DNA of 64,000 bases. It comes from Aplidium turbinatum (taxonomy: Eukaryota > Chordata > Ascidiacea > Aplousobranchia > Polyclinidae). Positions 1-9,804 of the stretch are shown here, in pieces. Where the stretch lies: contig OU964918.1 of NCBI GenBank assembly GCA_918807975.1, forward strand, positions 21,622,477 through 21,686,476. Reading direction: 5' to 3'. Every line of letters starts with the position of its first letter. The stretch's first letter is position 1. The translations under genes and the position numbers were made by a program. The notes beneath the pieces were generated by a model. It did not search any database. It had not been told where the DNA came from and saw only the letters and a list, made by a program, of their open reading frames with translations.

Positions 1-900
1 TTCCTCTGGCCAAGTAGTTGGGTCAAGCATTTTGCAGGCGTTGATAAATGACGAATCTGTTGAATTCAACAAGCGATCTTGGATGGAATTTCCTAAGTGA
101 TGATAGAAGATGCGGGATTGCTTGGCGGGCTATTTCTGAAATTGTTTAAATCTAATTCCACATCTTTGAACTGTAAGTTCTTTTTAGCATCCTTTGCAAT
201 GCGATAATGTCGCCCGGGTTCGTTCCTACGTAGCCCTACGGTATTTCAAATAATTTTGCAAGATTATTAATTTTGTTATCTGCATCCCAAATAGTAGGCC
301 TACATGCTCTGTTTTGCAGTTCGAGGCTTAATTTGGATAACTCTTGCAAGGAATCGTAGAGAAAGTGGGCCACCCACACAATCGCTGTATGTCACGTGAT
401 GGCGTCATGAGATGCCGTTTCGTTATCAGATCACACAATGGTGAGGTGAATTTGATTGCAGTCATCGTTTATGAGTGAAGTAAGAAAGTTTACTTTTTTG
501 TGTTTTTTTTTTTTAATTATCTACTTGAAACGTAAGCATGCAGAACTGTAACTAAAAGTGCTATATTAGTGGCTCATATTATATTTATATCGCCAGGGGT
601 GAAGTGTCAGTTTATGGTAAGCTTACTCCATTCTGTCGAATCTTTCATAGATCAATCTGGCAAGTTGTACAAAACAATAGTCTGCTGTTGGTGTAAGTTG
701 GGCCACTTTGAAAAGTTGGGCCGGTGCCGGTGGCCCAACTTACCCCATTCAAATGTTGTGATCAAAGCAGAAAGAATGTAGCCTATGTATAAATTAGACC
801 GCTAGTCATCTCGCGCAATAACACAAGCAATATAGTCTGAACGCTGCAACCTCACACAGGCTGCAACCTTTAGATAGATCGGTTTTTAAATCCTTTAAAA
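1..900. other. No gene recognised; AT-rich flank
   Basis: I see no supported coding region. Around 690-745 there is a short hairpin-like stretch in which 'gttgggcc' is followed by 'ggcccaac'. The same GGCCCAA-rich words return at 1880-1935 and 2085-2115, so this may be part of the terminal region of the pogo-like element read just downstream. Confidence 0.4.
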
Positions 901-904
901 GCAT

Positions 905-1151
905 TTACAATAAATATGTAGATGATTGGATGAGGTCCTCAAGTAATATTGGTAGACACTTCACTATATTGGATATTCCGGAGGCAGTCTATGCGGCCTA
1001 CAACAAAGCAATGACTCCATCTAATATTTTGTCTGGATGGGCAGTATCAGGAATTTGTCCATTGAATCGGAATATTTTCACAGAAGAGGATTTTTTACCA
1101 GCTGGAGTTACTGATCGTCCGAATGAAGAGGGTAGGCTATCACTCATCTAA
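905..1151 (+). pseudogene. pogo/Tigger-like transposase, C-terminal remnant
   Basis: The frame reads IGRHFTILDIPEAVYAAYNKA, then TPSNILSGWAVSGICPLNR, then NIFTEEDFLPAGVTDRP. This is the usual C-terminal tail of DDE_1 (pogo/Tigger/jerky-like) transposases, where 'TP.NI..GF...GI.P.NR.IF..EDF....TDRP' is conserved. The catalytic core should lie upstream and is not recognisable between 1 and 900, so this is a 5'-damaged remnant. It stops at a TAA soon after the motif. GGCCCAA-rich sequence on both sides may be the element's non-coding ends, but I cannot define terminal inverted repeats or a TA duplication. The family call is fairly firm; the element boundaries are unknown. Confidence 0.6.
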
Positions 1152-1594
1152 CAAGACCGTCATCGATGATTGTATTTTCCAAAGACAACGGATGGTTCCA
1201 AAAATCTTGATTATAGATGTTGTATTTGTGATAGCCCAAACCTTATGAAAATAGTCGATCCAGAGAACAGTGGGTAAACTGCCGAGTGCCGATGCTTAGG
1301 TTGTGCTATTTGTGAAAGTAATGGCGTGGCTAATTGTATAAGTAATGGCGAAAGTAATCCACGAGTTTTAGGCCTACTTGTAAAACTTGGGCGCACTCTT
1401 TGTGTACAGACAATCTATGCAAATTTGTGTATACAGATCGTGACCGAGCACCCAAAGCTGACAATGTTTCGTTTCATTTTTTAAATGTTAGGCTACTTCG
1501 TTTTAATCATTATTTCAATGGTTGGAAATGAATGTTATTTCGTCAATAATTTTTATTTCTGCATTGTTTGTTTAAAAATGCTTAGTTGTAATTA

Positions 1595-1800
1595 TCCAAA
1601 AGACGCTTGCCCGAAAGGACACTTGCCTAAAAGGACGCTTGTCCAAAATGATACTTGCCCGAAAGGACACTTGCCCGCAATTGCACTTCCCTGAAGGAAC
1701 ATTGCATATAAAATACACTTTATTTTCGGGCAAGTGTCAAAGTGTCCTTTCAGCCAAGTGTCCTTTCGGGAAAGTATTTCGGGCCAGTGTCTATTTATAA
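1595..1800. repeat. Small foldback repeat built of CTTGCCCGAAAGGACA units
   Basis: Units like 'cttgcccgaaaggaca' repeat four or five times on the plus strand up to about 1695. They are followed by their reverse complement ('tgtcctttcgggcaag'-like) from about 1730 to 1795. The stretch can fold into a hairpin and looks like a short non-autonomous foldback element. No clear target duplication was found. Confidence 0.55.
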
Positions 1801-2178
1801 TATTAATATTAATTCATCATTTGCAGTTAACACTGACTTAGTATAGTTAGGCTATTTCTTTATTGTTCTGCATACCGGCCCAACATGCCCCATACACGGT
1901 CCAATGTACCCCAGGGGTGGGGGCATATTGGGCCAAAAAGTTACCGTTTTTTGAACCTTAATACATTTTTTCCTGAAAGACTTAGAATAAATTCAAAATT
2001 CAGAGAGAATTACTTGAAAAATCAAGATCATAATGATGCATAGCGTTCTACAATCGAATTATCAGATTATCATAATGTGAAAAATGGCCCAACTTCCCTC
2101 AGTCTCCCCTACTTCCAAAGCCAAGTCTAACAAGAAATCCGTGGATGTTATCTTCGACAAGAGTCCTTGATATTCGTC

Positions 2179-2300
2179 GGCAGCAGTGGCCGAGTGGTTA
2201 GCGCGTTGGGCTCGCAGTCGAGAGCCTGCATGTTCGACTCCAGCCACCCGCACTTGCTGTTGCTTCTCTAGGCAAGAAACTTTACGATAATTAACCCAGT
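2179..2300 (+). repeat. tRNA-derived SINE head
   Basis: The sequence resembles a tRNA of the Ser/Leu type: an A-box-like TGGCCGAGTGGTTAGCGCG and a B-box-like GTTCGACTCC about 35 bases later. It runs straight into a non-tRNA body ('ctaggcaagaaactttacg...') typical of SINEs. The acceptor stem does not close properly and there is no clean 3' end, so I read a SINE with an internal pol III promoter, not a working tRNA gene. Confidence 0.55.
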
Positions 2301-2429
2301 GATCGATTTCGCGTAATGGGTAGTACCAAATTTAAGTCATAAGTAGAGTAAACCGGAAACAGACATTGCCGTCGGCTGCAGCGTGGGTCAGGTGTACGTC
2401 GGAAGGCCTATACACCGATGCATAGCGCT

Positions 2430-2890
2430 CAAGTCCGCTTTCCCGCAAATGCAGGATAAAGATAATCTTCTTCTTTCGTATGAGAGGTTGATATTGGACT
2501 ACATTTCATTGGGGTCACATGTCCGGGCATTCTTCGAGCAGCCACTTGATTGTAGAGTCCTCCAGCGTTGACAGGCCAACTGCCCTTGGAGGAGTAAACG
2601 TCGGGCAGTGGTATAGGATGTGATCTGCTGTCTGTTCCTCTGCACCACAGTTGCATGCCGCAGATGTTGATAGGCCCCATTTGTGCATCAAGAACAGTGG
2701 TTGCATTGTGCTCGTGGGCCAGCCGCTCCACAATGTCAAGCTTGCTGGTCGTGAGCTCTTCGACGTTCAGCTGGAGGATTCGGAAAGACCACTGCCGAAA
2801 CCTTTGTCCCAGCTGGGACGACCGTATGCCCTAAAAAGGGCTGTTTTCGCTGTGAAACGTCGCGAATGTAGTCATTTTCTCTGACTTTTT
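2430..2890 (-). pseudogene. LINE 3' end (C-terminus of ORF2), antisense
   Basis: The minus strand reads MHKWGLSTSAACNCGAEEQT, ADHILYHCPTFTPPRAVG and later LLEECPDM, followed by a stop and a short tail with 'gaagaagaag'-like bases. This Cys/His block (C.CGAEEQTADHI..HCP) is the C-terminus of a common invertebrate non-LTR retrotransposon ORF2. The same family is seen at 25785-26505, 31681-32390 and 38820-39110. The reverse transcriptase proper is missing, as in most 5'-truncated copies. The clade (Jockey/CR1-like or other) is not certain. Confidence 0.65.
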
Positions 2891-3180
2891 GATGAGCTTC
2901 GTTTCGCCTTTTCATTTGTAATTGAACTCGGCTACTCACAGGAGGGACCACGTGAAGGTGCTCATCATCCCATCCCATAAAGATAATAAAACAAACAAAC
3001 AAATAAACAAATATTTCGCACGGTCCCGAGAATCTCTTGTGTTTTTTAGCTCCATTTTTCAATCCACTAGCACCATTTTTGAAATGTGCGACAAGTGCTG
3101 GGAAATCATTCCAGACGGCATTAGCTGAGCGGAAACTCGAGGCTACCCAACGTATGTGTCCTGTCTAGTAGGTAGGCCTA

Positions 3181-3842
3181 CCAGTGCGGGTCTTAGGGTA
3201 TTTCGGGCCCTGTGCGGAATATGCTTTGCGGGCCCCAATGACAATGATCCAATTCAGTTGGTACATGGCGTTTTGAAAAAAAAACTGGCCTCCTCAATAT
3301 TAGATTTTAAAAATTACATGTTTCGGGCATAATAATGATAGTTTAATACGGATACTGGAAGTAGCCTAACATGCATTTAAATTTTCACAAGAGTGAAGTT
3401 TCCTGAATTCATAGAATTATGATCAATTTGATACATGGCGTTTAAAAAATCCTGGCCCTTTAAATGTTTAGTTTTAGATCTACATATATATGGCATAGTA
3501 CCAATGGTTTTGTATTGAAAGTAGCATGTATTCTATTTAAATGCAATTGCCACAAAACGAAATAGTGTTGTCACAATGTTAACTATAAATTGGCACATGG
3601 TGAAATGTCATGGGTGGCCGAAAAGCATGTAAGCTTGTAAAGGTGGCCCGACGCGACAATCTCAGCACTTGCCTCACCCTAAAGCCGCAACTGACTTCAA
3701 GGATAGGCTACCAGTAGCCTACTTGCTTGTGAATCGAATTGAATATTTTCCATTGGAAATGACAAGCATTACTGCATTTTCTGAGTAAATTGCAGGCCCT
3801 GTGCAATCGCACGGTTTGCACACCCCAAAGACCGGCACTGCC
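3181..3842. mobile_element. hAT-type MITE with CAGTG..GGTCTT termini
   Basis: The left end reads 'cagtgcgggtcttagggt' and the right end, reverse-complemented, reads 'cagtgccggtctttggggt'. Both are followed by CCCTGTGC-type words. The two ends are terminal inverted repeats with a few mismatches. The interior is AT-rich and non-coding. I could not find an 8-bp target duplication, so the superfamily rests on the CAG-type terminus only. Confidence 0.5.
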
Positions 3843-3849
3843 TTCCGAT

Positions 3850-4440
3850 TATCAACAACTGCAACATTTATTATCAACTGCAACAGCAATTATTAACCCT
3901 TCCGATTATCAACAATTTCCATTGGGCTGTTGTTTAACACTGCATATGTGCAACCTGTTTGTGTTTCTGTTTGTTTTTCTTATATTTATTGCTTTTTGTA
4001 GCCGTGCTAGCTACAAACATAGGCCTACTACATAAACTACTATTTAGGTATGTTTTCAACCCTTCAAGGTTTTTCTACCTTTCACCCTTCATTGAAGTGC
4101 TGGCATTTCGTAGCCTTTTTTTTTTCTGACGCCTTATTGAAGAAAAATAAAATTAGGGATGAATAAAATGATTGATTGGCGATATTTTTCTAAATATTTC
4201 CCAGTTTTTCTGTTCCGCTTTTAAAAATTGTCCGCTTGTGTCACGTCATGGTCAGGCAGGTCAGCCTCATCCAAGGATGCCAGAGCTTGGTTTTTCCACC
4301 TAGATCTGTTTTTTTTGACCACATCTGGGTTTTAAGTTTTTTTTTTCAAATTTAGGTAAATCTAGGTTTTTAACTTTGTACAGAGCTTGCACGGTGTTAA
4401 GGCACTGGGATCCTCGATAAATGGTTCACACTTCAACACA
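3850..4440. other. Non-coding stretch, no gene seen
   Basis: AT-rich sequence with T-runs. The words 'ggatgccag' and 'cctagat' with poly-T (about 4260-4370) recur near 20160-20290 in the opposite orientation, so this is probably old repeat sequence. Confidence 0.4.
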
Positions 4441-4444
4441 AAAA

Positions 4445-4540
4445 CTCCTCGTCATATGACACACAACCGATTATTATTGTATACTTTGTATTCTTTTCAT
4501 GTTTGTGTTTGTGACAAATAATGAACTGAACTAGTGAACT
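4445..4540 (+). repeat. 3' tail of the same LINE family as at 6321-19296
   Basis: From 'ctcctcgtcatatgacac' to a short TGAAC repeat tail, this stretch is nearly identical to 19202-19296, the 3' end of the large LINE. It is an independent, extremely 5'-truncated copy in the same orientation, ending just before the foldback element begins at 4559. Confidence 0.75.
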
Positions 4541-4899
4541 AGGTACGGTAATGTTTTTGGTGCAAGTATAGAATCCGCCACCCTGGTCAACATGACGTCA
4601 CAAAACGGACGCAACTACTACATAAAGGGTGAAAAAAAGGATGCTGAAAAGCGGCGGAATGAAGGTGATAAAGCGGAATGGATATGGATTTTTTGACAAT
4701 TTTACTGTGTTTTTACAATAAAAACATTAAACCAACGTCGAGTGTTGAATATAACTACATAGAATGACAAATAAATTACCAAATTGCATCAATTCAACTA
4801 AACATTTACCCATTAAACTTTAAAAATAAAAATATGAAACGTCATATTTCAATTTTCAGATTATTTCAATTTTCATATCATATTTCAGATTATCATAAT

Positions 4900-6235
4900 T
4901 ATTTCAGATTTATATCTTATCTACCAAACAAGCAATCGTCGTTCAAACTTAACCGCCCAGCGAAGCTTTTTTTCAATGCATTGTAAAGGCGAATCGACCC
5001 TTATTCAGCATAAGCCACTTCTGTTTGCAGTGATCGGTAAATAGTCCTTCCACTGAAAGTGCTGTAGCTTTCTCATTTCTGCTCGGATTTTAACAATTTT
5101 GCCATCGTTGGAAAGCACGATTATATATCTACACGAATCAATTAAACAGTAGCACAAAGTAAGTATTAGCTTTATCTTGTGATAACTTAAACTTCACCAA
5201 CTTGAACCGATGCTCAGCAATTTAATTCTTACAATAAAATCATTAATCTATTGCAAATAGAAAGAGTATGTCTTGCTTTATGCCCCTGAAAAGTTTCAAA
5301 TTTATATCTCATCTACCAAACAAGCAATCGTCGTTTAAACTTAACCGTCAAGCGCAGCTTTTTTTCAATGCATTGTAAAGGCGAATCGAACCTTATTCAG
5401 TCCTATACGCCACCCCTTGTTTGCAGTGATCGGTAAATAGTGCTCCACTAAACTTGCTGTAGTTTTCTCGTTTCTACTCGGATTTTAACAATTTTGCTAT
5501 TGTTGAAAAGCACGATCATACATCTTCCCGAATCAATTGGCTACAAATCCAGAACAAGTACTATCTTTATCTTGTAATAACTTAAACTTCACCAACTTGT
5601 ACCGATTCTCAGCAATTTAATTTTTACAATAAATTTATTAAACTTTTGCAAATGGAAAGAGTATGTCTCGCTTTATGCACATGAAAAGTTTCAGATTTAT
5701 ATCTCATCCACCAAACGAGCAATCGTCGTTCAAACTCAACCGCCCAGCGACACTTTTTTCCAATGCATTGTAAAGGCGAATCGATCCTTATTCAAAATAC
5801 GCCACCCCTGTTTGCTCGTTTGGTAGATGAGATATAAACCTGAAACTTTTCAGGTGAGGAAAACAAGACATACTCTTTCAGTTTGTAAAAGATTAATGAT
5901 TTTATTGTAAAAATTAAATTGCTGAGAATCGGTACAAATTGGTGAAGTTTAAGTTATCACAAGATAAATCTAGTACTTACTTTGTGCTTGCATTTAAATG
6001 ATTCGGGTAGATATATAATCGTACTTTCCAACGATGGCAAAATTGTTAAAATCCGAGCTGAAACGAGAAAACTACAGCAAGTTTAGTGGAAGCACTATTT
6101 ACCGATCACAGCAAACAGGAGGTGGCCTATACTGAATAAGGATCGATTCGCCTTTACAAAGCATTGGAAAAAAGTGTCGCCCAGCGGCTACGTTTGAACG
6201 ACGATTGCCCGTTTTATATATAAGATATAAACCGC
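4900..6235. repeat. 390-bp tandem repeats plus an inverted copy inside the foldback element
   Basis: Units beginning 'atatctcatctaccaaac' followed by 'gcaatcgtcgtt' start near 4910, 5300 and 5700; the third is cut short near 5810. From 5816 the same unit runs in the opposite direction to about 6230, so 5300-6230 could fold into a long hairpin. Shared landmarks in every unit are 'caatgcattgtaaaggcg', 'gtgatcggtaaatag' and 'cttaaacttcaccaac'. The units differ by several percent, so the array is not brand new. Confidence 0.8.
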
Positions 6236-6397
6236 GTTAGATTGGTACTTTTATTGTATAAATTAAAATGCGAGCAGAAATTAGATAGCTACAACACATT
6301 TAGTTGCAAACGTTTCATATTACTAAAGCATATCTTGGTACTAAAGCATATTACTAAAGCAGTTTCATATTAGCCTACTTGGATTACTAAAGCAATC

Positions 6398-7477
6398 TTG
6401 GTGTCTATTAAGCACAAAAACAAACTATTTCAGTCAAGGTTAAAAGTAAACACTATCGAAGCATTAAATGAATACAGAGTGTACAGAAACAAACTAACAC
6501 ATATTAAAGAACAAGCTAAAAAAATGTATTATAGCAGATTAATTCATAGCACTCATCATAACACATCTAAGCTATGGCAAACAATAAATAACATAACAAA
6601 ATTAAAAAAAAGTTGTAAACTACATACACCTACAAGTATCAAGAAGGAAGATGATGAAATCATCTCTGATTCTACTGCTATTGCAAACTCGTTTAATGAA
6701 TACTTTGCTAACATAGGCAATAAAATGGCATCAAAAATTTCTGCTCCATCTCAAGATTGTTATCATGACCCTGTCTCAGTTATTCCTAACCACCTTAAAA
6801 CATTTTTTCTGAAACCTATTACCACAGAAGAAGTATCAAAACATTTAAAAAACTTGAATGCAAATAAAAGCACTGGGATGCATGGAATACCAATTAAGTT
6901 TTTAAAAATGTCCTCTCCAATCATTTCTCCAATCTTAACTACCTTATTTAATGAATGTATTGTACAAACCACGTATCCAGACCAGCTTAAAGTAGCTCAA
7001 ATTGTACCAGTTCACAAGTCTGGTTCGTTTGAAACCTGTAAAAATTATAGACCTATATCACTTCTATCCCCAATTTCTAAAATATTTGAAAAATGCCTCT
7101 ATGAACGGATTTACAGTTATTTTGACAAATCAGATCTTCTGACTTCATGTCAACATGGTTTCAGGAGTGGTCATTCTACCTCACTCGCTGTCTCTCACAT
7201 ATACGATGAATTATTTCAAATATAGATAAAAAAAAACATAACTTGTTCAATATTTCTTGACCTTGCAAAAGCATTTGATACAGTAAATCATGATATCCTA
7301 ATCAAGAAATTACAAAGATATGGAATACGTGGACTACCTTTGAAACTATTAGAAAGTTATCTCACACACAGAAAGCAATACACAATAATTAATGGTATGG
7401 CATCAGGTCTGCGCAGTGTAACATGTGGTGTTCCACAGGGTTCCACTCTTGGACCGTTGTTATTCATTATTTACATA
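6398..7477 (+). pseudogene. LINE reverse transcriptase, fingers and palm up to motif B
   Basis: The frame shows the usual non-LTR RT blocks in order: KLWQTINNITK, NKSTGMHGIPIKFLK, QIVPVHKSGSFETCKNYRPI with SLLSPISKIFEK, then QHGFRSGHST. Motif A is FLDLAKAFDTVNHDIL and motif B is GVPQGSTLGPLLFIIYI. One in-frame stop (TAG at 7223-7225) lies between the QHGFR block and motif A; otherwise the frame is open to the insertion point at about 7477. The endonuclease domain that should precede it is absent through 5' truncation. The rest of the enzyme continues at about 8056 after the inserted fragment. Dead copy. Confidence 0.85.
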
Positions 7478-8050
7478 TTTTATTTTATTTATTTGGATTT
7501 TGTTTCAGACACAAGTAGAATTGGTCCATAGGATACAAACACACAAAGAAAACGAAATACAACACCACACAGAAATCGAGTAGGCCTAGCAGCTATCGGT
7601 ACTACACAAATATTAAGCACAAGTTTCAGGCTGGAGAGCACGATCACGATGCTGGAAGAAAGCAGATTGATGATAACACTCGGAATTCATCAAATGCTGA
7701 ATCCACGTATTCGATGTGTTAAAGCAGCGATCAGTAAATTTATATATACTTTTACGAAGGAGAGCATGAAACGTCGTAATTTTGTTAGTTACCATCACAG
7801 AGCTTATACTAATACGTCTCGGAAGATGAAATGTAATTCTATAGCTGTTATTATACGCTACACGTAGACGATTGATACTGTACGAAAAATATTTACACCA
7901 CAGCTGAGATCCATACATTGGCATACAGTAGGATCGAAATAATACGTTTTTGACAGTGGTAGAACACCTGGAGAATCTTGCTCTCAGCATATTGCCAGAG
8001 CAGTAAAGTGACCGGAGCTGTCTTTTCAACGATCTTCCTTCCATTTCTTC
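7478..8050 (-). mobile_element. Antisense fragment of a second LINE inserted in the RT
   Basis: On the minus strand this insert reads SLYCSGNMLRARFSRCSTTV, FRSYCMPMYGSQLW and NNSYRITFHLPRR. That is the C-terminal part of a different non-LTR retrotransposon ORF2, recognisable from the pattern 'GN.L.R.FS.CS..VK..LF..YC..MY...LW'. Its 3' side, at the low coordinate, ends in an A-rich tail when read on its own strand (T-rich on the plus strand at 7478-7500), as expected for a 5'-truncated LINE copy. It sits exactly between motif B and motif C of the host LINE. A related antisense fragment lies at about 15410-15862. Confidence 0.75.
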
Positions 8051-8055
8051 TTTCC

Positions 8056-8756
8056 AGGTGAGCCTTTTTGCTGATGACACCAATTTAACTATGTCCAACA
8101 AAAATCTTTCTTTTCTAGAACAAAACGTCAATACAGAATTAATCAAAATTGACAACTGGATGAAAATGAACAAGCTCTCCATTAACTACAACAAAACTGA
8201 GTACATGATACTAACTAAACAAAAGCTCGATGTAAGGATGCACGTTACGATAAACGGAATTACATTGCAAAAAAAAAGTGTATTAAATATCTTGGTGTAT
8301 TAATTTATGACTCTCTCAACTGGAAATGTCACATTTAAAATGTTTGTAAAAAACTTGCTAGAGGCTCCTGGGCCATTCTTCAACTTAGAAATTATGTGGA
8401 TACTAACACACTGAAGACTGTGTATTACAGTCTTATATATTCTCATCTTCAATACTGCATATCCAGCTGGGGTGGAGCTTGTGACAATGCGCTGGATCAT
8501 TTATTTAAGCTGCATAAGAGAGTTGTTAGAACCATGACATTCAGCAACTATACAGTTCACACATTGCAACTCTTTCAAAAACTACAGCTGTTAAATATAC
8601 AAGAAATTTATAAACTAGAGATAGCAAAATACATGCACAGAGTCCATTTAAATCTATTACCAGAAACGGAATGTAATATCTTCCACAGACTATCTGAATG
8701 CCACTCACACAATACGCGCCAATCATCCAGCAGTAGCCTAACTATTTTGTTTCAAG
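8056..8756 (+). pseudogene. LINE reverse transcriptase, motif C to thumb
   Basis: The frame resumes after the inserted fragment with FQVSLFADDTNL (motif C, F-A-D-D). It continues through DNWMKMNKLSINYNKTEYMI and, after a frameshift near 8280, KYLGV-like sequence. Then come YYSLIYSHLQYCISSWGGA, LHKRVVRTMTFSNY and HNTRQ, the typical thumb and C-terminal blocks of CR1/L2-type LINEs. There is a frame change near 8275-8285 and a stop at about 8336. The frame is then broken at 8761 by the BEL/Pao insertion and picks up again at 14722. Confidence 0.8.
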
Positions 8757-8761
8757 GGTGC

Positions 8762-9323
8762 TGTTATGGCCAATCTCTGTACAAATCAAACGTCATATAA
8801 AAACCGTTCAAGTCTACTGAATATTACGTCATGCAAGTTGCTAGAAAATGTGCCAAAATTGCACCATTGTTCATAAGAATTGTGTCAAACCTGTTTGGGC
8901 CTGTTTAAACAGGAAATATTACATCAGCTTTAAACACCTGTTGGAATGACTTCATAATTGTCTTTCATTTATTGCGTCACAGTTACTTTCTACGTGAATT
9001 TGAGATATTGATATCTATTCTGGTCATTCGTAAAATGATTGTTTGAAAGTTGGCCGCACATTTAACTGTTGGCTTAGTGCTTGCTAGCTGGACAAAGGTT
9101 CCGTCTTTTATCCAAGTAATCTGTTCTGTAGTGACAGTTTTTCAGTGGTGTAAGGCGTTGCACCCCCTCGTTTTCGGTAGCCGTGGGCTAATTTTACAGA
9201 AATACACTGTTTGAAAAGAAGTTCAAGTGTGTGTTTCTTCGGTCATTATATACAGACGAACGGATTCGGGAACTTTATGTTAAAATTTTCCCAAGAAGAG
9301 ATTATGGTTTACCGCTGTGACCA
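8762..9323 (+). repeat. BEL/Pao 5' LTR
   Basis: 562 bp, TGTTATGG...GTGACCA. Same length as, and by eye identical to, the copy at 14155-14716. It contains AT-rich promoter-like stretches but I cannot place a transcription start. Confidence 0.92.
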
Positions 9324-9804
9324 TAAAAAATAAAAGACGATTCTCTGTCTAGTGTTTGGCACAGAAGCACTTAGAAGCAAAAAATAAAAGACGAAGTTAG
9401 TTAGTTGGTAGGCCAAGAAGCACTTAAAAGCAAAGAAATAATAAAAGAAGATCTTATTGGTTGGTAGTCTAAAGAAGCAAAGAAAATTAAAGACATTTCT
9501 TCTCGGTAGGCAACTGAAGAACTTTAAGCTAAAAAGTAAAGACATTTCTTCTCAGTTTGGTACTGAAGAAAAATAACTTTGACATTCATTGGCAAGAAAG
9601 AAGATTAAAGGCAATCCATCTGTGCTTGAAGATTCAAGTGGAAGAATCCAAGCAAGTTTTGTGGACTTTAGGACTTCATACTCGTACAGATACGGTATCG
9701 TGCATTTAAATTCTTTTTTGTATTTTTTACGGTCTTTGCAGTTAAGTTTTTTATAACTACTGTAGCCTAATAATTTTGTGTGTTTGTGTAACTTAATTTT
9801 TTAA
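9324..9804 (+). other. BEL/Pao leader with degenerate short repeats
   Basis: Between the 5' LTR and the coding region lie several imperfect repeats of about 50-60 bases built on 'aagcacttaaaagcaaag', 'ataaaagacgaag' and 'gttggtaggc'. They form an untranslated leader. I cannot identify the tRNA that would match the primer-binding site. Confidence 0.6.

Noticed and set aside
2179-2255. A possible tRNA gene
   Set aside because: A and B boxes are present but the acceptor stem does not close and the sequence runs into a SINE-type body, so it is treated as a SINE head.
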